A DNA stretch of 34,545 nt from an uncultured bacterium. Lineage in GTDB: Bacteria > Myxococcota_A > Bradymonadia > Bradymonadales > Bradymonadaceae. The stretch is taken from the NCBI GenBank assembly GCA_937981985.1, contig CALJNB010000146.1, positions 1 to 34,545 on the forward strand. Reading direction: 5' to 3'. The position numbers and the translations under genes were made by a program. The notes beneath the pieces were generated by a model that did no database searches, was not told the DNA's origin, and worked only from the letters and a program-made list of their open reading frames with translations. Shown in pieces: positions 7,547 through 16,292 of this stretch (positions are counted from its first letter, which is position 1; each line of letters begins with the position of its first letter).

Positions 7547-9034
7547 CTAGTCTATTTTTAATCGTGAGGGTTTCAACTTGACGTGAACGGCCTGTCTTTT
7601 CTCTGGACTAAATCTAAGCCGGGAAATCGTGTACCCGATGTGGCTAAACGACACATTGAGTGAAACCGCCGGATCGGAATAGGTCTTGGAAAGGGGAGTT
7701 TTTCCAATTCGGATATTGTTTACTTTAATAACAGCGTTACTTGGGACCGAAGAAAATTTAACCGTGACGGGCCTTGTTTCTGGGTCGTCGTTTACGCTTT
7801 CCCAGTCTGATTCTACTTTGTTTGTCTTTTTCGTGGTCGGTTCGGACGTTTTTAAGTTAATTTTCTCGTTCAGCGAACGACGATAGTCCAGGTGTGCCCT
7901 TGAAGTCGCTTGGTTTCGGAGTGTTTTTGCGACAACGACCGCTTCGAGTAGAGTGGGTTGAGGTTTCAAAACTTGGGTCGTAGTTGAAGGCGCTTCTTTT
8001 TTCGGGACCGCTTTTTTTTCGGATATGTCGATAATTTCACGGTTCGAAATGTTGTAAAAATAAACAGCGCTAAAGACGAGAAGGGCAACCGCAGCACCGA
8101 ATAATAATCCGGCAAGAATCGTTGTTCGACGTTTTGAATCTCGCTGTTGCGTCGGAGATTTTCTTGGAACGTAGCTATCGCTGAGCAACATTTCGTGCAT
8201 TTGTTTTGCGCTTTGAATTCGATCGTTGGGTTGTTTTTCCAAAGCATGAAAAATAGTTGCGCCTAAAACGCTATTTTGGATTTCTGGGTCTAGAAGTGGG
8301 GCATCCGATGACAGGTGCTTCATGAAAACGGCAGAGGGGGAGGTGCCATCAAAAGGATGTTCTGCGGAGACCATTTCGTACATCATGACGCCTAATGCAT
8401 AGATGTCAGTTCGACTATCGCAAGGGTCTCCGACGATATTCTCCGGGCTCATATAATGTGGCGTGCCTAGGACTGCACCATCTTTGGTTAATGTGTTCAT
8501 GGCTCCTTGTTGATCTTCATCGCCACGAATTAATTTCGATATTCCGAAATCAAGAATTTTCGCCTCAAACCCTGTCTCTTTTTCGATAACAATCACGTTT
8601 TCCGGTTTTAGATCACGATGGACGATTCCGGCTTGATGAGCGTGTTCAAGTCCGGCCAAGATTTGTAGAGATATTTCAACTACAACATTGGCATCCATCG
8701 GTCCGGTTCTTTTCATTAACGAACCTAGAGTTTCTCCGGACACAAATTCCACAGCCATGTAGAGCAGGTCTTCATGGATACCATAGTCGAATAAGCGAAT
8801 CACATTGGAGTGGTCTAGCCGGCTTATCAGTTGAGCTTCTCGGTGAAATCGTTTAACGATCTCGCCCTGTAAAAAAGCTTGGGGTAACAAGGTTTTTACG
8901 GCGACATAACGACCAATATCAACTTGTTCACACCCAAAAACTACACCATAGGCTCCACGACCGAGTTCGGTCTTGATGAGGTATTTTCCGGCGATGAGAT
9001 CCCCAACCCCTGGTATAATAATTTGCTCAGCCAT
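7547..9034 (-). CDS. Hanks-type Ser/Thr protein kinase with C-terminal PEGA domain
   Basis: A 495-residue membrane-anchored protein kinase. The kinase domain spans about 16-285: glycine loop GRGAYG (25-30), ATP-binding Lys47 in VAVK, Glu66, catalytic HRDLKPEN (139-146), DFG (162-164) and SPE (196-198). All key residues are present, so it should be active. A transmembrane segment (about 305-327) follows, then a Ser/Thr/Lys-rich linker and a PEGA-type beta domain (about 420-493). The predicted topology puts the kinase in the cytoplasm and PEGA outside, suited to sensing the envelope. It is divergent from the OmpA/TSP3 gene, with a shared 253-base control region. The downstream end faces DUF1592b convergently. 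Confidence 0.95.
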   Translation of the reverse strand: MAEQIIIPGVGDLIAGKYLIKTELGRGAYGVVFGCEQVDIGRYVAVKTLLPQAFLQGEIVKRFHREAQLISRLDHSNVIRLFDYGIHEDLLYMAVEFVSGETLGSLMKRTGPMDANVVVEISLQILAGLEHAHQAGIVHRDLKPENVIVIEKETGFEAKILDFGISKLIRGDEDQQGAMNTLTKDGAVLGTPHYMSPENIVGDPCDSRTDIYALGVMMYEMVSAEHPFDGTSPSAVFMKHLSSDAPLLDPEIQNSVLGATIFHALEKQPNDRIQSAKQMHEMLLSDSYVPRKSPTQQRDSKRRTTILAGLLFGAAVALLVFSAVYFYNISNREIIDISEKKAVPKKEAPSTTTQVLKPQPTLLEAVVVAKTLRNQATSRAHLDYRRSLNEKINLKTSEPTTKKTNKVESDWESVNDDPETRPVTVKFSSVPSNAVIKVNNIRIGKTPLSKTYSDPAVSLNVSFSHIGYTISRLRFSPEKRQAVHVKLKPSRLKID

Positions 9035-9230
9035 CTTGCCCTAGGCGAAAAATAAGTTTTTTGCGCTTCCACGAAGTGGTTTTACAAATTGCCATCTATT
9101 CATATGATTTCTCAAAATATCTGCTTTCAATAATATCATGTCCCATTGAGCGTACAACTAAAAGCGAATTTTTCTCGTTTTATCGCAGGTTAGATTCGCC
9201 ACACCAGCCGGACAAGTTTCAGAACTCCCT

Positions 9231-9258
9231 TTGTTTCGTCGACGAAGCTTGATATATA
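9231..9258 (+). promoter_or_regulatory. Likely OmpA/TSP3 promoter with a 12-bp palindrome
   Basis: A -10-like TATATA (9253-9258) lies 16 bases after a weak -35, TTGTTT (9231-9236). The perfect palindrome TTCGTCGACGAA (9235-9246) overlaps the -35 end and the spacer, a typical operator position. The gene starts 29 bases after the -10 box. The remaining DNA back to the kinase start (9035-9230) shows nothing else I can support. Confidence 0.4.
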
Positions 9259-9287
9259 GAGTCTAAACCAATTCATGAGCTCCAAGA

Positions 9288-11027
9288 ATGAACTTAACTA
9301 ATTTGACCTTGCCGAGTATACTCGCGCTTTCTCTCCTTTCGTCTCCGTTATTGGCACAAGAACTTAACGTTCAAAATTTCAAGCCGATCGCGGGTCCCCA
9401 TGGAATCGTGACCGTTGAGGGTTCAAACACCGTCGGACACTTAGTCCCAACCGGAAATCTTGTTTTAAACTACTCGAGCCTTCCGCTGGTACGCGAAGAT
9501 AGCAATGGGCGCGTTACACCGATTGTTGATCAGCAATTAGCGTTGCATCTAGTGGCTGGAATCGGTGTAAGCGATTTTCTACAACTCGACTTTGGGCTTC
9601 CTCTTTACCTTGTTAATGAAGGTGATGATCTTGTGGGAACTGCTTTCGACGGTTTAGGTGTCGGAGATTTAAGCATTCGGCCAAAGGCTAACTTTATCTC
9701 AAGTAAAGATGGCGGATTCGGTCTGGGCATGTTGCTCGACTTCATGATTCCATCGGGAGACTCTGACACCTTTGTTGGTGGTGGGTTCACGGTAGCTCCT
9801 AAACTCCTTCTTGATTATAAGAAGGGAAATTTTCTAATGGCTGCAAACTTAGGTGCATCAATTCGTGAAAGTGCGACGGTGGATAACCTTGCGCCTAGCT
9901 CGTCGCTTGAGTACGGAGTGGGGGGCCAGTACGCGTTACTTAATGGACTCTTTTTGTTAGAGGGGGAGATTTTTGGACGCTCCGCGTTCGACGATTTCTT
10001 TTCCCCCGACGATTCTCCACTCGAGGGTATTTTGGGTGCAAAGCTTATGACGAGTTCTGGGTTTCAAATTTTTGCTGGCGCGGGTGGCGGACTCGTTTCT
10101 GGTGCAGGAGCTCCAGCATTTCGTGCCTACATGGGGATTGGATACGCACAACGTGATAGCGATTTTGATGGCGATGGAATTGCGAACAAAGCCGATGCAT
10201 GTATCGACATCCCCGAAGATCGTGATGGTTTTGAGGACGAAGACGGATGCCCAGAAGAAGATAACGATCAAGATCAGATCCTCGATGTGGACGATAAATG
10301 TCCAGATGTTGCCGAGGACTTGGATGGTTTTGAAGACGAAGACGGATGTCCCGACGAAGATAACGACAAAGACGAGATCGTCGATTCTGCCGATAAATGC
10401 CCGGACGTGCCCGAAGACAAAAACGGTTTCGAGGACGAAGATGGTTGTCCCGACGGTGACGGAGACACCGACGGCGACGGCATCAAAAACGCCGCGGATA
10501 AATGCATTGATAAACCCGAAGACAAAGACGGGTTTGAAGACGAAGACGGTTGCCCTGACACGGACAATGATAAAGATGGAATTCTTGACGCCGCTGATAA
10601 GTGCCCGAATAAACCCGGTCTAGCAGAGAATAAAGGTTGTCCTGCTGCAAAACCTAAAGCTGTCCTCACCGAAAAAGAAATTCAGATTCTTGAGAAAGTA
10701 TTTTTTGAAAACGATAAAGCCGTGATCAAATCAACTTCATTTCCGCTCTTGAACGAGGTGGGTTTGATTCTTCGGACGAATCCGAAGATTCTTGTAGAAA
10801 TAGGTGGGCATTCTGATGATAAAGGTAAAGATGAATACAATCTTCAACTTTCTCGAGCTCGTGCGAAATCGGTTCAGGCCTACTTGTTGAGCAAGAAGGT
10901 TAGCCCGCAACAATTAACTGCTGTGGGTTATGGAGAAACTAAACCTTTGGAGGCGAAAAGTACCAAAGATGCGCGAGCAAAAAATCGTCGTGTTGAATTT
11001 CGGATCCTAAAAGCGACTTCGAAATAA
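9288..11027 (+). CDS. OmpA-family outer-membrane protein with thrombospondin type 3 repeats
   Basis: A 579-residue envelope protein. A Sec signal peptide ends about residue 23 (LLAQ). Residues about 25-285 alternate in the manner of an outer-membrane beta-barrel. From about 290 to 445 come Asp-rich calcium-binding thrombospondin type 3 repeats (DxDxDG), with four copies of a (D/N)GFEDEDGCP unit. The end (about 455-575) is an OmpA peptidoglycan-binding domain with GHSDDKG and NRRVEF. The protein should tie the outer membrane to the cell wall through a calcium-stiffened stalk. It is divergent from the PEGA kinase. Very regular Asp/Glu codons open long false frames in the other five frames here. 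Confidence 0.95.
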   Translation: MNLTNLTLPSILALSLLSSPLLAQELNVQNFKPIAGPHGIVTVEGSNTVGHLVPTGNLVLNYSSLPLVREDSNGRVTPIVDQQLALHLVAGIGVSDFLQLDFGLPLYLVNEGDDLVGTAFDGLGVGDLSIRPKANFISSKDGGFGLGMLLDFMIPSGDSDTFVGGGFTVAPKLLLDYKKGNFLMAANLGASIRESATVDNLAPSSSLEYGVGGQYALLNGLFLLEGEIFGRSAFDDFFSPDDSPLEGILGAKLMTSSGFQIFAGAGGGLVSGAGAPAFRAYMGIGYAQRDSDFDGDGIANKADACIDIPEDRDGFEDEDGCPEEDNDQDQILDVDDKCPDVAEDLDGFEDEDGCPDEDNDKDEIVDSADKCPDVPEDKNGFEDEDGCPDGDGDTDGDGIKNAADKCIDKPEDKDGFEDEDGCPDTDNDKDGILDAADKCPNKPGLAENKGCPAAKPKAVLTEKEIQILEKVFFENDKAVIKSTSFPLLNEVGLILRTNPKILVEIGGHSDDKGKDEYNLQLSRARAKSVQAYLLSKKVSPQQLTAVGYGETKPLEAKSTKDARAKNRRVEFRILKATSK

Positions 11028-11215
11028 AATTTAACCGTGCACTTCGCGAAAGCTCTATGCGATTCTTTTTGTGACAGTATTTGCTACTTTCGATTTGGCG
11101 TAATCGTATGTGTTGTGATTTCGTAATAGTGGGCTGGTTTAGAACAGAATTAGGTCGTCCAGATTACTTTCACGTTGGCGCGAGAGTGGTGATTGAAAAG
11201 AATTAAGGAGAAATA

Positions 11216-13522
11216 ATGGCGAAAGAATTAAGGGACGTACGTGTCCTATGCGAAGATAAAAATTCTTTTTTCGCGCTCCGTGCGCTTACAAATAGCGCGA
11301 TTACGGTAATCGATAACGACAAAGAGAAGGCCTTTGAACGTATCGATCATCTACTTTCTCGTTTACTGCAAAACGATCCTACGGTTGTTACCTATGACCG
11401 CAATTCTGATCCGGTCGTTCGACATCTCAAATTTAGTATCCCTATCATCCGTTTTGGAGTTATGGATGATTTGGATATCCAATTATTTGCGGTTTGTACT
11501 CGCGTGGTCGCGAAAGACAACGACTCGGCCCGCTGGTCTGTATTTCTGCCACAGGTTGAACGTGGCATTGAAGTAGATGACCTGAAGAATCTTGAGTTAA
11601 CTTTAGCTGAATATTTTCGTTCTTGGTTTAGCCTCGATGCAAGGGTTCCTTACCTTCTCGATTTCACAGAATCACTGGTGACCTTAGAAGGAAACCCGCG
11701 TTTCGAAGTCTTCAATCGTGTGATTCGCTTTAAGGTCAGTGACGATAAAAGTGAAGACACCGAAGTTCAGCCTGAAACGCTCTCTCAGGTTGGAGATCCG
11801 CTTCACCTAAGAATGTTGAGGCGAGACGCACCCAGGGCCTATCGTCGGAACCGTAAAGTGAGTCAGCTTCTGTCTCATCTCTCCGAGACGGCTGAACGAA
11901 GTGTGCTCCTAATTGGTGAGGCCGGATGCGGAAAGACTTCGATTTTTTATGAGGCAGTGCATCGTATCGCTCACAAACGGACGCCCGAAAATCTGAAAAA
12001 GATTCCCGTTTGGCAAGTCAGCGGGGGGCGACTACTTGCCGGGACTCGATACCTTGGTGAATGGCAGGAACGACTGTTGAAAGTGATCTCAGAACTTAAA
12101 GAAAGTGGTGGGATTCTTTATGCCGATAATCTAATAGAGCTATTAGACACGGCTGGAAATGAACAGCATTCCCAGGGAATTCCCGGCATGCTTCTACCTC
12201 ATATTTTGTCTGGGGATATTGTCTTTGTTACCGAAGCGCGACCCGATCAATTAGCCCATGCCGAACAAACGAATCCTAGTTTTTTACGAGCGCTACGCTC
12301 GATGCCTATCGATCCGATGGATTTAGGAGAAACCGACGCAGTCTTAGAGAAAACTGCGATTAGGTTGAAACGACAATACAAGAATGCAAATCTTCCGGAT
12401 CCAACGCGCGCGCGAATTTTGGAGCTCGTAGGCCGATTTCGAGGGAATATGGTCCTTCCAGGTCCCGGGGTTGAATTATTAGAACGGGTGTTTCGGACCT
12501 TCGGCGAACATGAATCTACAGAGTTCGATTTGAGTTCAGAACAAGTGCTCGCGAGTTATAGTTCGTTCACCGGATTGCCGATCGAACTTCTGGATGCATC
12601 GATTCCTTTCAGTGCCGAAGATGTGCGTGAATATTTTGATGACGCCGTATTCGCGCAACCCAAAGCGGTTACTGCAGTCGTTGATCTCATAACTTGCATT
12701 CGAGCCGGATTAAACGATCCTGCGCGCCCTCTGGCAAGTTTTCTCTTTTTGGGACCCACTGGAGTCGGCAAAACACAAACCGCGTTGACGCTTGCAGAGT
12801 ATCTATTTGGGTCTCGCGACCGACTTGTGCGTTTTGATATGAGTGAATATCAAGATCAATGGACCGCAGGTCGACTGGTCGGTCGTTTCAAAGGAGAAGT
12901 CGGAGAGCTGGTACGAAAGCTTCGTGACCAACCCTTTCAGGTTGTGCTTTTAGATGAAATAGAAAAAGCGCACCCCTTGGTCTTCGACTACCTTCTTCAG
13001 GTTTTTGGTGAGGGGCGCCTTACCGATGGTACCGGAAGAACTGTTGATGCTACGAATTCGGTGTTCATCATGACATCTAATCTCGGGTCCGGTGGTCCGT
13101 CTGGACTAGGTTTTGGTTCTGCAGACGTTGATGCCGTGAAAGATAAAGAAGCCGCGCATTATATGACTGCAGTTGAACAGTATTTTCGCCCCGAGTTTGT
13201 GGGACGCATCGATCGGGTGATCCCTTTTCTTTCTTTGGGTGGTGACACCGCGAAAAAACTTGTGGAACGCGCGTTGGAATTAGCACTGACGCGAGACGGC
13301 CTGGAGCGACGAAAAATTACAGTAGATCCTCACGAAGATGTGATTCAATTTCTCATTCGAACAGGGTTTAATGAAAAATACGGCGCAAGGCCTCTTCAAA
13401 GAGCAGTCGAAAACTTCGTTACGGTCCCCATCGCCCGATATTTAAATGAAAATCATAACCTTCGCGCAGCAAAGTTATCCATAATTATGGTGGATGGACT
13501 ACCGACCGTCGTTAACGCTTAG
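11216..13522 (+). CDS. ClpB/ClpA-like double AAA+ ATPase with unusual N-terminus
   Basis: A 768-residue Clp/Hsp100-like unfoldase. A good AAGGAGA lies six bases before the ATG. Residues 1-225 do not resemble the Clp N-domain repeats and are not recognised. D1 has Walker A GEAGCGKT (234-241) and the aromatic pore loop TRYLGEW (Tyr279), but its Walker B reads ILYADN (300-305), with Asn for the catalytic Glu, and the Arg-finger region is eroded. D2 looks complete: GPTGVGKT (513-520), VVLLDE (576-581), sensor-1 TSN (620-622), Arg finger in RPEFVGRID (Arg664) and sensor-2 GARPL. The ClpB middle coiled coil is missing and no ClpP-binding loop was seen. D1 probably binds but does not hydrolyse ATP. 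Confidence 0.9.
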   Translation: MAKELRDVRVLCEDKNSFFALRALTNSAITVIDNDKEKAFERIDHLLSRLLQNDPTVVTYDRNSDPVVRHLKFSIPIIRFGVMDDLDIQLFAVCTRVVAKDNDSARWSVFLPQVERGIEVDDLKNLELTLAEYFRSWFSLDARVPYLLDFTESLVTLEGNPRFEVFNRVIRFKVSDDKSEDTEVQPETLSQVGDPLHLRMLRRDAPRAYRRNRKVSQLLSHLSETAERSVLLIGEAGCGKTSIFYEAVHRIAHKRTPENLKKIPVWQVSGGRLLAGTRYLGEWQERLLKVISELKESGGILYADNLIELLDTAGNEQHSQGIPGMLLPHILSGDIVFVTEARPDQLAHAEQTNPSFLRALRSMPIDPMDLGETDAVLEKTAIRLKRQYKNANLPDPTRARILELVGRFRGNMVLPGPGVELLERVFRTFGEHESTEFDLSSEQVLASYSSFTGLPIELLDASIPFSAEDVREYFDDAVFAQPKAVTAVVDLITCIRAGLNDPARPLASFLFLGPTGVGKTQTALTLAEYLFGSRDRLVRFDMSEYQDQWTAGRLVGRFKGEVGELVRKLRDQPFQVVLLDEIEKAHPLVFDYLLQVFGEGRLTDGTGRTVDATNSVFIMTSNLGSGGPSGLGFGSADVDAVKDKEAAHYMTAVEQYFRPEFVGRIDRVIPFLSLGGDTAKKLVERALELALTRDGLERRKITVDPHEDVIQFLIRTGFNEKYGARPLQRAVENFVTVPIARYLNENHNLRAAKLSIIMVDGLPTVVNA

Positions 13523-13601
13523 TTCAATTCCTTCGAATCGTTTGACTTTCACCCTAAATCTTTATATTTAGAGGAGCTTTTGAATGATGATTGAGTAATT
13601 T

Positions 13602-14408
13602 ATGCCAGAAAATTCAAGAATAATTACAACGACCCGTGTTCAAGAACAAAAGAATCCAAGTGCGTTTTTACGTGTTTATTCCGTTGTTTGGTGGCTATCG
13701 TTCGCGTTTTTTACTCTTCTCCTTTTCACCTGGAGTGTCATTCTTTTACCGACATTGATTTTTGACCGTCGCGGAGCTTTTCTTCACGTAGCCACTATTT
13801 GTGTTTGGGGTTGGGCAGCTTTCGGCCTTAATCCTTTCTGGTCAATTAAAGTTGATGGACGCGAAAAACTACCAAAAAAGTCACGTGGTATTTTTGTAGC
13901 AAATCACGAATCTTCTGCAGATATTCTTGCGATGGGGGCTTTGTTTCGCCCTTTCAAATTTGTTTCTAAAAAAAGCAATTTTTCGATTCCGGTGCTCGGA
14001 TGGGCGATGCGTCTGAATGGTCACATCGAGTTACAACGTGGATCGCGAGAAAGTATTCTCCGTATGTTATCGGATTGTCGTAAGCACCTCGAAAATGAGA
14101 GTCCGATCGTTATGTTTCCAGAAGGGACCCGTTCTCCAGATGGTTTCATGAAGCAGTTTAAAACTGGCGCATTCCAGCTCGCTATGGAAACTAACAGTCC
14201 AGTGTATCCGGTCGTACTTGCAGGAACGCGAGACACGCTACCGAAACACGGGCTGATCTGTCCGCTTAGAGCACACGTTCGTATCAAAGTTTTGGATCCC
14301 GTTTTTCCTGCTGATTTTGAAAATATCGAAACTTTGACCTATCACGTTCGTACAATGATGATCGCCGAAAAGGCGAAACTGAATGATGTTTTAGAAGCAA
14401 TTCGTTAG
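13602..14408 (+). CDS. 1-acyl-sn-glycerol-3-phosphate acyltransferase (PlsC family)
   Basis: A 268-residue membrane acyltransferase that would add the second acyl chain to lysophosphatidic acid in phospholipid synthesis. The catalytic HX4D motif is seen as NHESSAD (His102, Asp107), and the glycerol-phosphate-binding motif as FPEGTRS (172-178). A hydrophobic N-terminal segment (about 28-52) anchors it in the inner membrane. An in-frame stop at 13596 fixes the start at 13602 or later. The best Shine-Dalgarno (GAGGAG, 13571-13576) precedes a four-codon frame at 13584 that ends just before this gene, so translation may be coupled through a tiny leader. Confidence 0.92.
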   Translation: MPENSRIITTTRVQEQKNPSAFLRVYSVVWWLSFAFFTLLLFTWSVILLPTLIFDRRGAFLHVATICVWGWAAFGLNPFWSIKVDGREKLPKKSRGIFVANHESSADILAMGALFRPFKFVSKKSNFSIPVLGWAMRLNGHIELQRGSRESILRMLSDCRKHLENESPIVMFPEGTRSPDGFMKQFKTGAFQLAMETNSPVYPVVLAGTRDTLPKHGLICPLRAHVRIKVLDPVFPADFENIETLTYHVRTMMIAEKAKLNDVLEAIR

Positions 14409-14499
14409 AAATCAAACCCACTTCCGTACCCATCGTGGCTAGTTGACCCCTAACATAATTAGGTCTATTCTCGCCCACCACTTTTTAAGAGCATCATTA

Positions 14500-16239
14500 G
14501 TGTTTAATCCTGAAAACCCCATTATTGCCCAGTCCGATCGAACGATACTTCTAGAGACCGCGAGTCCGCGTTTTCCTGACGCTCGAGATGCTCTTGCAGG
14601 TTTTGCCGAACTCGTAAAATCTCCGGAACATATCCATACTTACAGACTCACGCCCTTAAGTCTTTGGAACGCCGCGGCTGTAGGATTCACACAAGAGAGC
14701 GTCGTTGGCGCGCTCAATGAGTATGCGAAGTATCCAGTTCCAGATAATATCATTTCTGAAGTTGAAGACTTCATGGGAAGATACGGCCGATTGAAGTTGG
14801 AAAAGTACGACGACGTTCTTTTCCTCACTTCTGTTGACCACCTTTTATTGATCGAAGTTTGTCAGCTTAAATCAATTGTTCCTCTTTTGGTTGGAAACTT
14901 TATCGAAGACCCGGATGGGAAAAATCGTATTCAGATTGTTAAAGGGCAACGTGGATTTATTAAACATGCTCTCATTAAGGTCGGTTTTCCTGTTCAAGAT
15001 TTAGCGGGATATACCGAAGGCGAACATCTAGAGCTCGAAATTCGATCCCCCACACTTAGTGGACACGAATTCGCTTTGCGCGATTACCAAAAGGAAGCGG
15101 TCTCTGCATTTTGGCAGGGCGGCGGTCTCAAAGGTGGTTCGGGTACGATCGTCCTTCCATGCGGTGCAGGTAAAACGATTGTGGCTATCGGATCTTTGAT
15201 CGCTGCCCAAACGAGCACTTTGATTCTTACGACTAACGTCACTGCTTTGCGCCAGTGGCGAAACGAAATCCTTGATAAGACAGATCTCGCAGAAGATATC
15301 GTCGGCGAATATTCTGGACATACCAAAGAAATTAAACCGGTTACCATCACGACCTATCAAATTCTAACTTACCGCCGAACGAAAAATTCTGAATTTACCC
15401 ACTTCGGACTTTTTAACGAGCGAGATTGGGGCCTGATCATCTATGATGAAGTCCATCTACTCCCTGCACCTGTTTTCCGAGCTGTTGCAAACTTACAGTC
15501 TCGTCGACGACTAGGACTGACAGCGACTTTGGTCCGGGAAGATGGAAAAGAGGAAGATGTATTCAGTTTGATCGGACCCAAAAAATATGATGTTCCGTGG
15601 CGTGAGCTAGAAGGGCGAGGCTGGATCGCGACCGCTCAGTGTATTGAAATTCGTATCCCTTTCCCAAATGATGACGTGCGTCTTGAATACGCGGTTGCTG
15701 AAATAAGGGACAAGCATAGGTTAGCCGCCACCAACCCGTCCAAAGTTGATGTTGTCCTTAAATTGGTTGCCGATCATGATGGCGATCGTATTCTCGTGAT
15801 CGGACAATATCTAAGTCAATTGGGAGAAATTTCGGACGCCTTAGGTGTTCCGATTATTACGGGAAAAACACCGCAATCAAAACGCGACGAGTTGTATCGA
15901 GCCTTTAGAACCGGCGAGGATCCGGTCTTAGTTGTGAGTAAAGTTGCAAACTTTGCGGTCGATTTACCGGACGCGAATGTTGCGGTGCAAATCAGCGGTA
16001 CTTTTGGATCGAGGCAAGAAGAAGCTCAACGATTGGGACGACTTCTTCGACCTAAGAAAGGCGATAACACCGCGGTGTTCTATTCGGTTGTGACGCGCGA
16101 TTCCACCGAACAAACCTTTTCGGCTAAGCGCCAATTATTCTTAACTGAACAAGGATACCGATACCGCATCGAAAACTTTGAGACCTTCCAGTTGCATCAA
16201 GAAGAATCAGATGGAGAGGCCAAGGCCGACCAAGCTTAA
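14500..16239 (+). CDS. XPB/Rad25-type DNA helicase
   Basis: A superfamily 2 helicase of the XPB (ERCC3) type, 579 residues from the GTG at 14500. That start has AAGAG eight bases upstream, and bacterial XPB proteins normally begin close to the IIAQSDRT segment. The TTG at 14443 is an alternative adding 19 residues. Visible motifs are Walker A PCGAGKT (Lys225), the DEVH box (316-319), motif III LTAT, the XPB-specific RED motif (346-348, LVREDGKE) and motif VI QRLGRLLRPK. The N-terminal TYRLTPLSLWNAAA block is also typical. It should unwind damaged or transcribed DNA. No BAX1-type nuclease partner lies nearby. It is in the same direction as PlsC but has no shared function. Confidence 0.94.
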   Translation: MFNPENPIIAQSDRTILLETASPRFPDARDALAGFAELVKSPEHIHTYRLTPLSLWNAAAVGFTQESVVGALNEYAKYPVPDNIISEVEDFMGRYGRLKLEKYDDVLFLTSVDHLLLIEVCQLKSIVPLLVGNFIEDPDGKNRIQIVKGQRGFIKHALIKVGFPVQDLAGYTEGEHLELEIRSPTLSGHEFALRDYQKEAVSAFWQGGGLKGGSGTIVLPCGAGKTIVAIGSLIAAQTSTLILTTNVTALRQWRNEILDKTDLAEDIVGEYSGHTKEIKPVTITTYQILTYRRTKNSEFTHFGLFNERDWGLIIYDEVHLLPAPVFRAVANLQSRRRLGLTATLVREDGKEEDVFSLIGPKKYDVPWRELEGRGWIATAQCIEIRIPFPNDDVRLEYAVAEIRDKHRLAATNPSKVDVVLKLVADHDGDRILVIGQYLSQLGEISDALGVPIITGKTPQSKRDELYRAFRTGEDPVLVVSKVANFAVDLPDANVAVQISGTFGSRQEEAQRLGRLLRPKKGDNTAVFYSVVTRDSTEQTFSAKRQLFLTEQGYRYRIENFETFQLHQEESDGEAKADQA

Positions 16240-16292
16240 CCTAGCCAAACTTCTCACATCTAAATCGAGGGCGTGGAATCCGAAGAGGTTGC

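Noticed and set aside
9061..9252. 63-codon plus-strand frame in the kinase/OmpA gap
   Set aside because: No Shine-Dalgarno, no recognisable motif, and it covers the likely OmpA promoter.
10072..10669. Open frames on both strands within the OmpA TSP3 repeats
   Set aside because: They arise from the regular GA(T/C)/GAA codons of the Asp/Glu repeats; products are repetitive Thr/Lys or Ser/Pro chains.
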